In this document: one piece after another, positions 37,741 to 45,284 of the stretch
How positions within the stretch are numbered: the first letter of the stretch is position 1
Layout: each line of letters begins with the position of its first letter
From: Pseudarthrobacter sulfonivorans
GTDB taxonomy: Bacteria; Actinomycetota; Actinomycetes; Actinomycetales; Micrococcaceae
Direction of reading: 5' to 3'
DNA length: 64,000 nt
NCBI RefSeq assembly: GCF_014712225.1
Contig: NZ_JACXBW010000001.1
Location: 372,001 to 436,000, forward strand
Position numbers and translations under genes: made by a program
Notes under the pieces: model-generated
The model's input: only the letters and a program-made list of their open reading frames with translations
Database searches by the model: none
What the model was told of the DNA's origin: nothing

Positions 37741-38370
37741 ATGAACACGAAGCTTCGAAGCATCTCGATCGCTGCCGCGCTGGCAGCTTCCCTGGGCCTG
37801 GCCGGCTGCGCAGCCGGTTCCGCCCCCGCCGGCGGAAACGCCATGTCCGGCATGCATGGCACCGCCGGCCCCACGGCGAGCATGATGCCGGACGCCAACG
37901 CCGACCATAACCAGGCGGACATCATGTTCGCCCAAATGATGGTCCCGCACCACACACAGGCGGTGGAGATGAGCGACATCATCCTGGCCAAGCAGGGCAT
38001 CCCGGCCGAAGTCACCACCCTGGCCGGCCAAATCAAGGCAGCCCAGGCGCCGGAAATCAAGACAATGCAGGGGTGGCTGGAGACCTGGAACCAGCCCGCC
38101 GGCATCATGGGTGCCACCACGATGCCCGGCCATGGGATGGGCGGCATGGTGGACGCGGGCGGCATCGACAGGCTCAAGGCAGCCCAGGGGACGGACGCCG
38201 TACGGTTGTTCCTCGAACAGATGATCGGCCACCACGAAGGCGCCATCGATATGGCCCAGCAGGAGATCCGAACCGGGAAGTACCCGGCCACCATCGAGCT
38301 CTGCCGGGACATTGTCACTTCGCAGCAGGCAGAAATCATCGAGATGCAGGCCCTGCTGGGCACCCTCTGA
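37741..38370 (+). CDS. DUF305 lipoprotein
   Basis: 209 residues. Lipoprotein signal with lipobox LAGC (Cys near 23). Two DUF305 halves: ADIMFAQMMVPHHTQAVEMSDIIL and DAVRLFLEQMIGHHEGAIDMAQQEI, each with M-x-x-H-H and M residues suited to copper binding. Found often in copper loci (family knowledge). 58 nt after the previous gene; probably part of the copB operon. Confidence 0.88.
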   Translation: MNTKLRSISIAAALAASLGLAGCAAGSAPAGGNAMSGMHGTAGPTASMMPDANADHNQADIMFAQMMVPHHTQAVEMSDIILAKQGIPAEVTTLAGQIKAAQAPEIKTMQGWLETWNQPAGIMGATTMPGHGMGGMVDAGGIDRLKAAQGTDAVRLFLEQMIGHHEGAIDMAQQEIRTGKYPATIELCRDIVTSQQAEIIEMQALLGTL

Positions 38371-38462
38371 GCACCGTCCCGTCCCGGGTTTTCGGCCCCC
38401 GGGGCGGGGCGTCCGGGCGGGGCGTCGGGACATCGCTGGGGCCTCTCGTGTTAAGTTGAAAG

Positions 38463-39167
38463 ATGCCCGGCCGTACCCGGTCCGGCGCCCCGGCTGGAAA
38501 GAGAAGTTCCGTGGAATCCCCCGCACCTGCCCCCGACGCCGCCCCCGTGAGAATCCTGACCGTCTGCACCGGCAACATCTGCCGTTCCCCGGTAGCCGAA
38601 CGGCTGCTGCAAGCAGGGCTGGACCAGGTGATGCCGGGCGCGTTTGTGGTGACCAGCGCGGGGACCCGGGCCATGGTGGGCGACCCCATGCAGCCGCTGT
38701 CGGGGGACATCGTGCGCACGTTCGGCGGGAACCCTAACGGCTTTGTGTCCCGCCAGCTGACCGGCAAGATCCTGCGCGGCGTGGACCTGGTGCTCACCAT
38801 GACCTCCGGCCACCGCGGCGAAGTGCTTCAGCTGGACGCGTCCCTGCTCAAGCGCACCTTCACCATTCGTGAATTTGCCCGGATGCTCGACGTTCTGGAC
38901 AACCGCACCGACGGCACCTCGGGTACGGCGGACCGTGCAGGAACGGCCGACGGCGGCGATCCCCTGGGTGCCAACACCGCCTTCTGGCGCGGACTGCCCG
39001 CCCGGGCCGCGTCGGTGCGGCACCTGTCGCTGCCGGCGGATTCCCTCGAGAACGACATCATCGACCCCTACCGCCGCGGGCCGGAGGTCTACCGCCAGAT
39101 GGAAGACGAACTCGCACCCGCGATCATCTCCGTGCTGCGCCACGCCCGGCTGAACGCGCCCGCATAA
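38463..39167 (+). CDS. Low-molecular-weight protein-tyrosine phosphatase
   Basis: 234 residues. The P-loop CTGNICRSP (Cys35, Arg41) follows a 28-residue Pro-rich N-terminus. The general-acid aspartate is in DPYRRG near 205. An Ala/Gly/Thr-rich insert (about 153-175) makes it longer than the usual 150-160. It is next to an LCP gene, which suits a role in cell-wall polysaccharide regulation (inference). A TAAGTT box 5 nt before the ATG suggests a leaderless mRNA. Confidence 0.85.
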   Translation: MPGRTRSGAPAGKRSSVESPAPAPDAAPVRILTVCTGNICRSPVAERLLQAGLDQVMPGAFVVTSAGTRAMVGDPMQPLSGDIVRTFGGNPNGFVSRQLTGKILRGVDLVLTMTSGHRGEVLQLDASLLKRTFTIREFARMLDVLDNRTDGTSGTADRAGTADGGDPLGANTAFWRGLPARAASVRHLSLPADSLENDIIDPYRRGPEVYRQMEDELAPAIISVLRHARLNAPA

Positions 39168-39210
39168 CCCGGCACGCCGGCGTCGTGCGTTCACTTGCCG
39201 GCGAGCAGAG

Positions 39211-39275
39211 CAACGCGGGGTCACTTCCTGCCGCTCCCAGGCCCCGGAAGGGCAAGGAGTGACCCGCATTGGGTT
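39211..39275. repeat. Hairpin repeat D, copy 2
   Basis: CAACGCGGGGTCACTTCCTGCC pairs loosely with the later AAGGAGTGACCC and TGGGTT parts. Related to the terminator at 30136-30196. Follows the phosphatase gene. Confidence 0.55.
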
Positions 39276-39345
39276 ACGTGAAGCGTTAGGAAAACGAAAC
39301 ACGCCTCCCCATGGCGGAACAGTCCCCGGGGGCGGACACTAAGTC

Positions 39346-40455
39346 ATGGTCACCCCAAGCGGTCCTGAGCGGATCGGCCCCGGCACTACGGGCCACGAAA
39401 ATCTTGCCCCTGAGGGGCAAAAACGGCGGCGCCTGATCGCGGCCGTGTTGTCCCTCTTGTTGGTGGCGGTGGTGGCTGTATCGGCCCTCGTCTTCAGCCG
39501 CCCGCCGGCGGAAGTTGCTGCGCCCGCAGCCGCGGCCACGGAAACTCCTACGCCCACGCCGTCCGAGACGACACCGCCGCCTCCACCGGCACCCGCGCCT
39601 CCGCCGCCGCCCGAGCCCATCGCGGAGCTCCCTGCCGTTCCCATGAACATTCTGCTGATCGGCAGCGACAGCCGCGCCAACGCCAGGGACCAGGCGTCCA
39701 TCACCCAGGCCACCGGCGAGTACCAGGACCAGCGGGCCGACTCCATGATGCTGGTCCACGTCCCCGCAGACCGGCGGAGCGTGCAGGTGGTCTCCATCAT
39801 GCGGGACCTGTACGTAAACATCCCCGGCTACGGCGCCTCCAAGATCAACGACAGCCTGTCGGTGGGCGGCATCCCGCTGGCAGCACGGACCGTGGGCGAA
39901 CTGACGGGCACTCCCATTGACCACACCGTCATGCTGGACTTCAACGGGTTCAGGGCACTCACGGACGCGCTGGGCGGCATCGACGTGGACGTCGCCGTGC
40001 CGTTCCAGTCCACGCACGACACCCAGCACGTGTTCACCCAGGGCGTCAACCACCTCGACGGACAGGCCGCGCTGGAGTTCTCCCGCGAGCGCTACGCCTT
40101 TGTGGACGGCGACTTCCAGCGGGTCCGGAACCAGCAGACGTTCCTCCGCGCCGTCCTCGCCCGGCTGACCAGCGTCGGCGTCCTCACGGACGTCAATGCC
40201 TTGCGGGGCCTGGTGAACTTCGCCGGGACCTACCTCACCGTGGACCAGGGCTTCGACCCTGTCAGCGTGGCCGTCCTGGCCTATGCGATGCGCGGCATCG
40301 ACCCCAACAGTTTCGTATCCCTCACACTGCCGACGGCCGGCACGGGCATAGCTGCCGGCGGTGCCTCGGTGGTGTTCCCGGACTACGGCGGGATCGCCCA
40401 GATGTCCGCGGCCTTGCGCGAAGGCAGGCTGCCCGAGTACGCGGGAGCCCGCTGA
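39346..40455 (+). CDS. LytR-CpsA-Psr (LCP) family protein
   Basis: 369 residues. Cytoplasmic N-terminus, one membrane segment (about 28-48: LIAAVLSLLLVAVVAVSALVF), a Pro/Thr-rich linker, then the LCP domain: MNILLIGSDSRA, RADSMMLVHVPADRRSVQVVSIMRDLYVNIPGYGASKINDSL, and LEFSRERYAFVDGDFQRVRNQQTFL. The conserved Arg and Asp of the pyrophosphate-binding site are present. Attaches polymers to peptidoglycan (family knowledge). Confidence 0.9.
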   Translation: MVTPSGPERIGPGTTGHENLAPEGQKRRRLIAAVLSLLLVAVVAVSALVFSRPPAEVAAPAAAATETPTPTPSETTPPPPPAPAPPPPPEPIAELPAVPMNILLIGSDSRANARDQASITQATGEYQDQRADSMMLVHVPADRRSVQVVSIMRDLYVNIPGYGASKINDSLSVGGIPLAARTVGELTGTPIDHTVMLDFNGFRALTDALGGIDVDVAVPFQSTHDTQHVFTQGVNHLDGQAALEFSRERYAFVDGDFQRVRNQQTFLRAVLARLTSVGVLTDVNALRGLVNFAGTYLTVDQGFDPVSVAVLAYAMRGIDPNSFVSLTLPTAGTGIAAGGASVVFPDYGGIAQMSAALREGRLPEYAGAR

Positions 40456-40475
40456 CGGGGGTGGCCGGCGCCGAA

Positions 40476-40517
40476 AACACAGATGGCCCCCGGCTTGCGC
40501 CGGGGGCCATCTGTGTT
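40476..40517. terminator. Strong hairpin terminator
   Basis: Perfect arms AACACAGATGGCCCCCGGC with a 4-nt loop (ttgc). It follows the LCP gene and abuts the stop codon of the small minus-strand frame, so it could serve both. Confidence 0.85.
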
Positions 40518-40714
40518 CAACTCCGGGTGGGGTCCGGGTGCAGGGGCGTCGGCCCCGGATCCGGGATGGGCAGCGGCCCGGGAGGCTCCGGCGTTGGTAC
40601 GGGGCTGGGCCTGGCCGGTCCCGGGTGCCCGGGATGGGTGGGATCCGGTGTTAACGGGTCAGGCCCGGGCTCCGGCGGAAACGGCTCGGGTTCGTGCACT
40701 GGCGGGATGGTCAT
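40517..40714 (-). CDS. Small proline-rich protein (tentative)
   Basis: 65 residues, one third or more proline (E-P-x-P and P-D-P repeats), no membrane segment. ATG 40714 has GAGGGGA about 7 nt upstream and the frame ends at a strong terminator, which favours a real gene. High-GC low-complexity frames can also arise by chance. Confidence 0.42.
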   Translation of the reverse strand: MTIPPVHEPEPFPPEPGPDPLTPDPTHPGHPGPARPSPVPTPEPPGPLPIPDPGPTPLHPDPTRS

Positions 40715-40793
40715 GAAGCTTCCCCTCTCACGCTGGGCGGATGCGCCTTTGCGTGATCAGGATACGCCCGCCAGCGTTTCCCGATCTATGGCC

Positions 40794-40940
40794 GGACGCT
40801 CTCTCACTTAATGGGCGAAATCCCCGGACGCTCTCTCACTTAATGCGGCAAATCCCGGAACGCTCTATCACTGCCGACGCCGGTGCACCGGGAAGTGATA
40901 GAGCGTCGGTGAAAAACCCGCGTTAAGTGAGAGAGCGTTT
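40794..40940. repeat. 32-bp periodic repeat B, cluster 3 (inverted pairs)
   Basis: Three copies of CGCTCTCTCACTTAA type at 40797, 40829 and 40861, followed by two inverted copies (AAGTGATAGAGCG at 40893, AAGTGAGAGAGCG at 40925). Every step is 32 bp. It can fold as one long hairpin. Confidence 0.8.
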
Positions 40941-40973
40941 GGTAGGGCGGGCCGATGCCTTGCGAGCAAAACC

Positions 40974-41390
40974 CTACGCGGGGCGGCGCAGGTGGTGCGG
41001 TTGGTAAGCCGGGGCGTGGCTGATGTCGTCGGCGTCGTGCATGGCGCGGACGGCGAAGGCCACCACGAGGCGGGCCTCGGCGGCGTCGGTGGACCTGATC
41101 GTCAGGCTCCTGGTGCCGGCTGGCACGGAAGGGGTGAACACCTGCAGGTTCCGCGAGCCCACGCTGGCCGAATCCTTCAGTGTGTAGACCGTGCCCCAGT
41201 GATCCTCGATGGTGATTTCGGGGACCGCGGCTCCGGCAGCGGATTCCACATGTATATTGACCACCAGACAGGTGCTCCAGACCTCCACGGAGAGCACCGT
41301 GAAGTCTGCAGCCTTCGTCATGTGCAGCCCGAACGTGGGCGGCAGAAGCATCTGGCGGAGGGTGCCTTTCGGTATCAGGTTTCTCATCAT
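40974..41390 (-). CDS. Hypothetical protein
   Basis: 138 residues from ATG 41390 (MMRNLIPKGTLRQMLLPPT). Beta-rich pattern: FTVLSVEVWSTCLVVNIHVES, ITIEDHWGTVYTLKDSASVGSRNLQVFTPSVPAGTRSLTI. It looks like a small beta-sandwich. No signal peptide or known motif. Function unknown. Confidence 0.6.
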   Translation of the reverse strand: MMRNLIPKGTLRQMLLPPTFGLHMTKAADFTVLSVEVWSTCLVVNIHVESAAGAAVPEITIEDHWGTVYTLKDSASVGSRNLQVFTPSVPAGTRSLTIRSTDAAEARLVVAFAVRAMHDADDISHAPAYQPHHLRRPA

Positions 41391-41548
41391 TGACCCCAAT
41401 TTACAAAGTGTGTTTTTAATTACCGCGCGGTAACGAAGCCCTGTCAAGGGTCTGGCCGCGTACTTTGTGGCAAGCCACACTGAGCGTTATCCGAAGCCCA
41501 AAGTGGGTACGCCTCCAGTAGGCTCTGCACCGGCAGGGACGCGCGACG

Positions 41549-42340
41549 ATGGGGTGGTTTGTCTTGGAAAACAGCGGTTTGACGCAGGCAGTGCGCGAGG
41601 CCGGGGCGGTGGAGCTCATCCTGGTCCGGCATGGCGAAAGCGAAGGCAACGTGGCGGCCACGGAGGCCAGCCAGGCCGGTGCCGACGTGATCGATGTGCC
41701 CGCCCGCGACGCGGACGTCACGCTGTCCCGTACCGGCCAGGACCAGTCGCTCGCGCTGGGCAGGGCCCTGGCGTCGATCGAGGAGGAGCTCCGGCCCGAC
41801 GCCGTGGTGTCCTCCCCTTACGTTCGGGCGCATCAGACGGCCGAGATTGCAGTGGAAACCGCCCGGTGGCCTGTCAAGGTCCGCACCGACGAGCGCCTCC
41901 GAGACCGTGAACTCGGCATCCTGGACATGCTCACCCGCCAGGGCGTGGAGCGGCGGCTCCCGGACGAAGCCGAACGCCGGCGCTGGCTGGGCAAGTTCTA
42001 CTACCGCCCGCCCGGCGGCGAGTCCTGGGCGGACGTTGTGCTGCGGCTGCGCTCCGTCCTTGGCGAACTGAACAACCTGGGCAGCGGGCAACGGGTGATG
42101 CTGGTGTGCCACGACGCCCTGATCATGCTGGTCCGCTACGTCCTGGAAGGGATGACCGAAGCCGAACTCCTGGACCTGGCCGCCAGCACCTCGGTCCTGA
42201 ACGCGTCCATCACCCGCTATGTGCGCCCCCAGGGGCAGGGCCCGTGGACGCTGGAGAGCTTCAACATGGCGGACCACCTCACCGCCCAGGGCGTCGAGGT
42301 CACCGAACACGCCGGGGATGCCGATGTCCACCCCCGGTAG
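41549..42340 (+). CDS. Histidine phosphatase family protein
   Basis: 263 residues. RHG in LILVRHGESEGNVAATEA, a tract RDRELGILDMLTRQGVE and second-half histidine in VMLVCHDALIMLVRYVLEG. Overlaps the NAD(P)HX dehydratase gene by 17 nt, so they are co-transcribed. ATG 41549 gives MGWFVLENSG; TTG 41564 is another option. Substrate unknown. Confidence 0.82.
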   Translation: MGWFVLENSGLTQAVREAGAVELILVRHGESEGNVAATEASQAGADVIDVPARDADVTLSRTGQDQSLALGRALASIEEELRPDAVVSSPYVRAHQTAEIAVETARWPVKVRTDERLRDRELGILDMLTRQGVERRLPDEAERRRWLGKFYYRPPGGESWADVVLRLRSVLGELNNLGSGQRVMLVCHDALIMLVRYVLEGMTEAELLDLAASTSVLNASITRYVRPQGQGPWTLESFNMADHLTAQGVEVTEHAGDADVHPR

Positions 42341-43334
42341 CCCGCCTGCCGATGGCCCTTCTGCCGATGACGGGGCAGGTTCTGGCGGCACCGGCTCCGA
42401 CGGAACGCCGGCGGCCGGCTCGCGGGCGACGCCGGTCACGCCGTCGCTGCTGCGCGGCTGGCCGCTGCCGTCGGCCGGGGAGGACAAGTACTCCCGCGGC
42501 GCGGTGATGGTGATCGGCGGCGCCCGGGCCACACCGGGCGCCGCCCTGCTGGCCGGAATCGCATCGCTCCGGGCCGGGGCGGGCAGGCTCACCATGGCCG
42601 TCGCCGAATCTGTGGCCGCCCAGCTGGCTGTCAGCTTCCCGGAGGCCGGCGTCATAGGACTTCCGGAAACCAGGGACGGCTCCGTGCGGGGCTCCGGCCT
42701 GGACCCGATTTACGGCGATCTTGAGAGCGCCGACGCCGTTCTGATCGGGCCCGGACTGGACGATGCGGACCGCACGGAAGATTTGCTCAGGACTCTGCTG
42801 GAAAGGGATCACGACGGCGGCAGTAGCGACGGGGGCTCCGGAACCGGAGGTGCCACCATCATTCTGGACGCCTACGCCCTGGGCTGCCTGCCCCGGTTGG
42901 GCGATGCGCTGGAACCGTGGCATGGGCGGCTGATCCTCACCCCGAACCCGACGGAGGCGGGGATTCTGCTGGGCCGGGAGGTGGACCAACTGCAATCGGC
43001 TGTGCGCGACATTGCGGGGCAGTACCAGGCGGTGGTCAGCTGCCAGGGCTTCATCGCGCGTCCGCCTGACGGGCAGGCGCCGGAGGGTCCCGAACTCTGG
43101 GAAATCACCACCGGCTACGGCGGACTGGGTACGTCCGGCAGCGGGGACGTTCTGGCCGGTACCATCGCCGGGCTCCGCGCACGGGGTGCCAGCGACGCCC
43201 AGGCCGCGTGCTGGGGAACGCACCTTCATGCCGCAGCCGCCGACAGGCTCGCCAGCAGGCTGGGCCCGCTGGGATTCCTGGCCCGCGAACTGGCCGATGA
43301 ACTGCCGGCGCTCATGCTGGAGCTGGCTACCTGA
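42324..43334 (+). CDS. nnrD: ADP-dependent NAD(P)H-hydrate dehydratase
   Basis: 336 residues, carbohydrate-kinase-like fold. Key parts: KYSRGAVMVIGGARATPGAALLAGIASLRAGAGRLTMA, ADAVLIGPGLDD, LILTPNPTEAGILLGR and TGYGGLGTSGSGDVLAGTIAGLRARG (the GTGDxL-like loop, here SGSGDVLAG). Repairs hydrated NAD(P)H. N-terminal 40 residues are Gly/Ser/Ala-rich. No epimerase (NnrE) domain is fused. ATG 42324 has GGGGA upstream. Confidence 0.88.
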   Translation: MSTPGSPPADGPSADDGAGSGGTGSDGTPAAGSRATPVTPSLLRGWPLPSAGEDKYSRGAVMVIGGARATPGAALLAGIASLRAGAGRLTMAVAESVAAQLAVSFPEAGVIGLPETRDGSVRGSGLDPIYGDLESADAVLIGPGLDDADRTEDLLRTLLERDHDGGSSDGGSGTGGATIILDAYALGCLPRLGDALEPWHGRLILTPNPTEAGILLGREVDQLQSAVRDIAGQYQAVVSCQGFIARPPDGQAPEGPELWEITTGYGGLGTSGSGDVLAGTIAGLRARGASDAQAACWGTHLHAAAADRLASRLGPLGFLARELADELPALMLELAT

Positions 43335-43391
43335 TCCCGGCTTTTTCCTCAATGCCCGCGGGCGGGTTGGCTTCGGCCACGTCTCCCTCGG

Positions 43392-43432
43392 CACAGTGAT
43401 GACCCCCGGACCGGCCGGGAGTCATCACTGTG
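43392..43432. terminator. Bidirectional hairpin terminator
   Basis: Arms CACAGTGATGACCCCCGG and CCGGGAGTCATCACTGTG, one mismatch, between the convergent dehydratase and hsp20 genes. Confidence 0.8.
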
Positions 43433-43449
43433 GGAGCTGCGACGGCGGG

Positions 43450-43872
43450 CTACGACGCAAGCTGGTGCTGCGGCTCCTTCGTCTCGATCTCGATTTTCCG
43501 TGGCTTGGCCTTTTCGGCGACCGGTATCCGCAACGTCAGCACACCGCCGTTGTACGTTGCCTTGACGTGTTCCACGTCCAAGGTGTCACCGAGGATCAAC
43601 TGACGGCTGAAGGTTCCGCGCGGTCGCTCGGAGGCGATCAGCTCGACGTCCTTCCCGGCAGGCTCGGGGCGCTGGGCCTTCACGGTCAGGACGTTTCGTT
43701 CCACGTCGAGGTCAACGGAGTCCGGGCTAACTCCAGGCAGGTCGAACGCCACAACGAATTCCTGGTCGTCCCGCCACGCGTCCATGGGCATCGCCGCAGG
43801 ACGCGCGCTGGTTCCGAGGACCTGCTGGGTCAGCCTGTCCAGTTCGCGGAACGGATCGGTACGCATCAACAT
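43450..43872 (-). CDS. Hsp20/alpha-crystallin small heat-shock protein
   Basis: 140 residues. Crystallin domain with [75 protein letters not shown], including the L-G-D/T-L and G-V-L-T-L signature. N-terminus [20 protein letters not shown] is the usual form in actinobacteria. AT-rich promoter sequence follows at 43905-43950. Confidence 0.92.
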   Translation of the reverse strand: MLMRTDPFRELDRLTQQVLGTSARPAAMPMDAWRDDQEFVVAFDLPGVSPDSVDLDVERNVLTVKAQRPEPAGKDVELIASERPRGTFSRQLILGDTLDVEHVKATYNGGVLTLRIPVAEKAKPRKIEIETKEPQHQLAS

Positions 43873-44383
43873 GATTTTCCTCCTCGTAAGAGCTGGTTCA
43901 ACATACTGGAATCAGCTGATCTGTATTGGCTGATATAGATTTTTTATAGCACCAGTACCTGGTTCCGCACAAGCAGGGTTGACACGACTTTCGATGACTC
44001 CGGCCATGACAGGGCGGCCAACTTTGTTCCCGTAAACAGCGCGGACAACTGGCTGCACCTGATTCTGGGCCGGGCATGATTGCGTTGGCCATTCTCCTGT
44101 CCAGGAGCACCGACCCGGCGCGGGCCACGGTCCGCGGCAGCGACCGCGGTACGACGCGCTAGCCGCTCATAAGGATGGCCCCCGGCGAGGCCGGGGGCCA
44201 CCTTATCGGAAGGGTCACCCGCAAACTGCCGATGCGCTATCTGGCGCTGTGGCGTGCCCAAAAGGCTAGCCGCCCTCAAGAGGCAGATGAAAAAGAACGC
44301 GTCCGGATCCTCCCGGTAATGCCGTTTTAGCACCGCTCGGGGGACCGTTCAAGGGGTTCCCGCCGGTAACTTTCTCAAAGCCT
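43873..44383. other. 510-bp gap with one hairpin
   Basis: Contains the AT-rich hsp20 upstream region and a hairpin at 44170-44205 (TAAGGATGGCCCCCGGC with complement, 3-nt loop). A 129-codon minus frame (43944-44333) has no ribosome-binding site or recognisable family. A small RNA ending at the hairpin is possible. Confidence 0.45.
44170..44205. terminator. Orphan hairpin terminator
   Basis: Near-perfect arms of 17 bp with a 3-nt loop, 180 nt past the stop of the minus-strand membrane protein gene. Confidence 0.6.
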
Positions 44384-44917
44384 CTACGTTGCGGCAGCCC
44401 CCGGATCAGCGGCCGGCGCGGAGTATCCCTCCGGTTCACCTGGCCGCGGGGTTTCATGGGACCCGGAACTCGTCGGGCCCTCCAACGCCGAGTGTCCTGC
44501 GATTACGGGAGAAACGATTGCGGGGGCAATTCCCAGCAGGGCAAGAACGAGGATCAGTTCCAACGTACTGAGCCCGAAATAGAGGCTCTGCAGCCAGGAG
44601 TATCCGATGATGGCCACCTCGGTGAAGATCCAGATGAGCATGGCGAAGCCCGCAACCGCAGCCACCAGCAGAGCCCGGGGACGCTGCCTAACCAGCGCAA
44701 ACGCGGCGGCCGCGTGCGTACCCCCGACGACGATGCCCAGAATGAGCCCCAAGCCAAGGACGGACGAGAACCAAGTGCCCGCGAGGTGCTCCAACGGGAC
44801 CCCCGCGCCGCCAAAAGCAATGGCCAGTACTGCGCCCCCAAAAGCTGACAGCGCGTTGAAGATCAGGAGGGCGATGAGTCCGCCCGAGAATGTTTTGCTG
44901 GAAAGTGGGAGACTCAC
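44384..44917 (-). CDS. Four-segment membrane protein, unknown
   Basis: 177 residues from GTG 44917 (GGAAGG upstream) or 191 from ATG 44959. Four hydrophobic stretches: FSGGLIALLIFNALSAFGGAVLAIAF, FSSVLGLGLILGIVVGGTHAAAAFAL, LLVAAVAGFAMLIWIFTEVAIIGYSWL, and LELILVLALLGIAPAIVSPVIAG; hydrophilic C-terminal tail. No catalytic motif seen. Confidence 0.7.
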   Translation of the reverse strand: MSLPLSSKTFSGGLIALLIFNALSAFGGAVLAIAFGGAGVPLEHLAGTWFSSVLGLGLILGIVVGGTHAAAAFALVRQRPRALLVAAVAGFAMLIWIFTEVAIIGYSWLQSLYFGLSTLELILVLALLGIAPAIVSPVIAGHSALEGPTSSGSHETPRPGEPEGYSAPAADPGAAAT

Positions 44918-45170
44918 GTTGCAGACCTTCCGTTGGTCGCGATAAGACCCAGGCGCCATCTAGGAAATCCAGATCATCGGAGCCTCAGGTCCTCGTGGGC
45001 TGACTGTAGTCCCCCATACGAATGACCAACAGGGCTGAATTCGCATCCGAGGTGGTGGAACTGACCGAAGACACGGTGTTGGGAGAGGCATCCAGGAGTT
45101 GTGGGCTCGCCCGCCCGCGTGGTGCGCCAGGTCCCCACGTGAACCACGCAGCCTAAAGACAGCAACTGCC

Positions 45171-45222
45171 AGAGCGTTCCGGAAAAGACCACATCAAGTG
45201 AGAGGGCGTCCGTGGGGAGGGC
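45171..45222. repeat. 32-bp periodic repeat B, cluster 4
   Basis: A partial unit (AGAGCGTTCCGG) and one full AAGTGAGAGGGCGTCCG at 45196, in the 367-bp gap (44918-45284) before oligopeptidase B. I see nothing else in that gap except the TATATT box at 45273. Confidence 0.65.
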
Positions 45223-45284
45223 GGCAGCTACCCCGGTAGCGAACGGGCGTGCCGTTTGCTGGCGGGGGTATCTATATTGAAGGA

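Noticed and set aside
40794..40940. CRISPR-like array
   Set aside because: The 32-bp step looks CRISPR-like, but repeats are only about 13-15 bp, the spacers are related, orientation flips, and no cas gene is present.
43944..44333. 129-codon minus-strand frame upstream of hsp20
   Set aside because: Crosses the hairpin at 44170 and the AT-rich hsp20 upstream region; composition is not protein-like.
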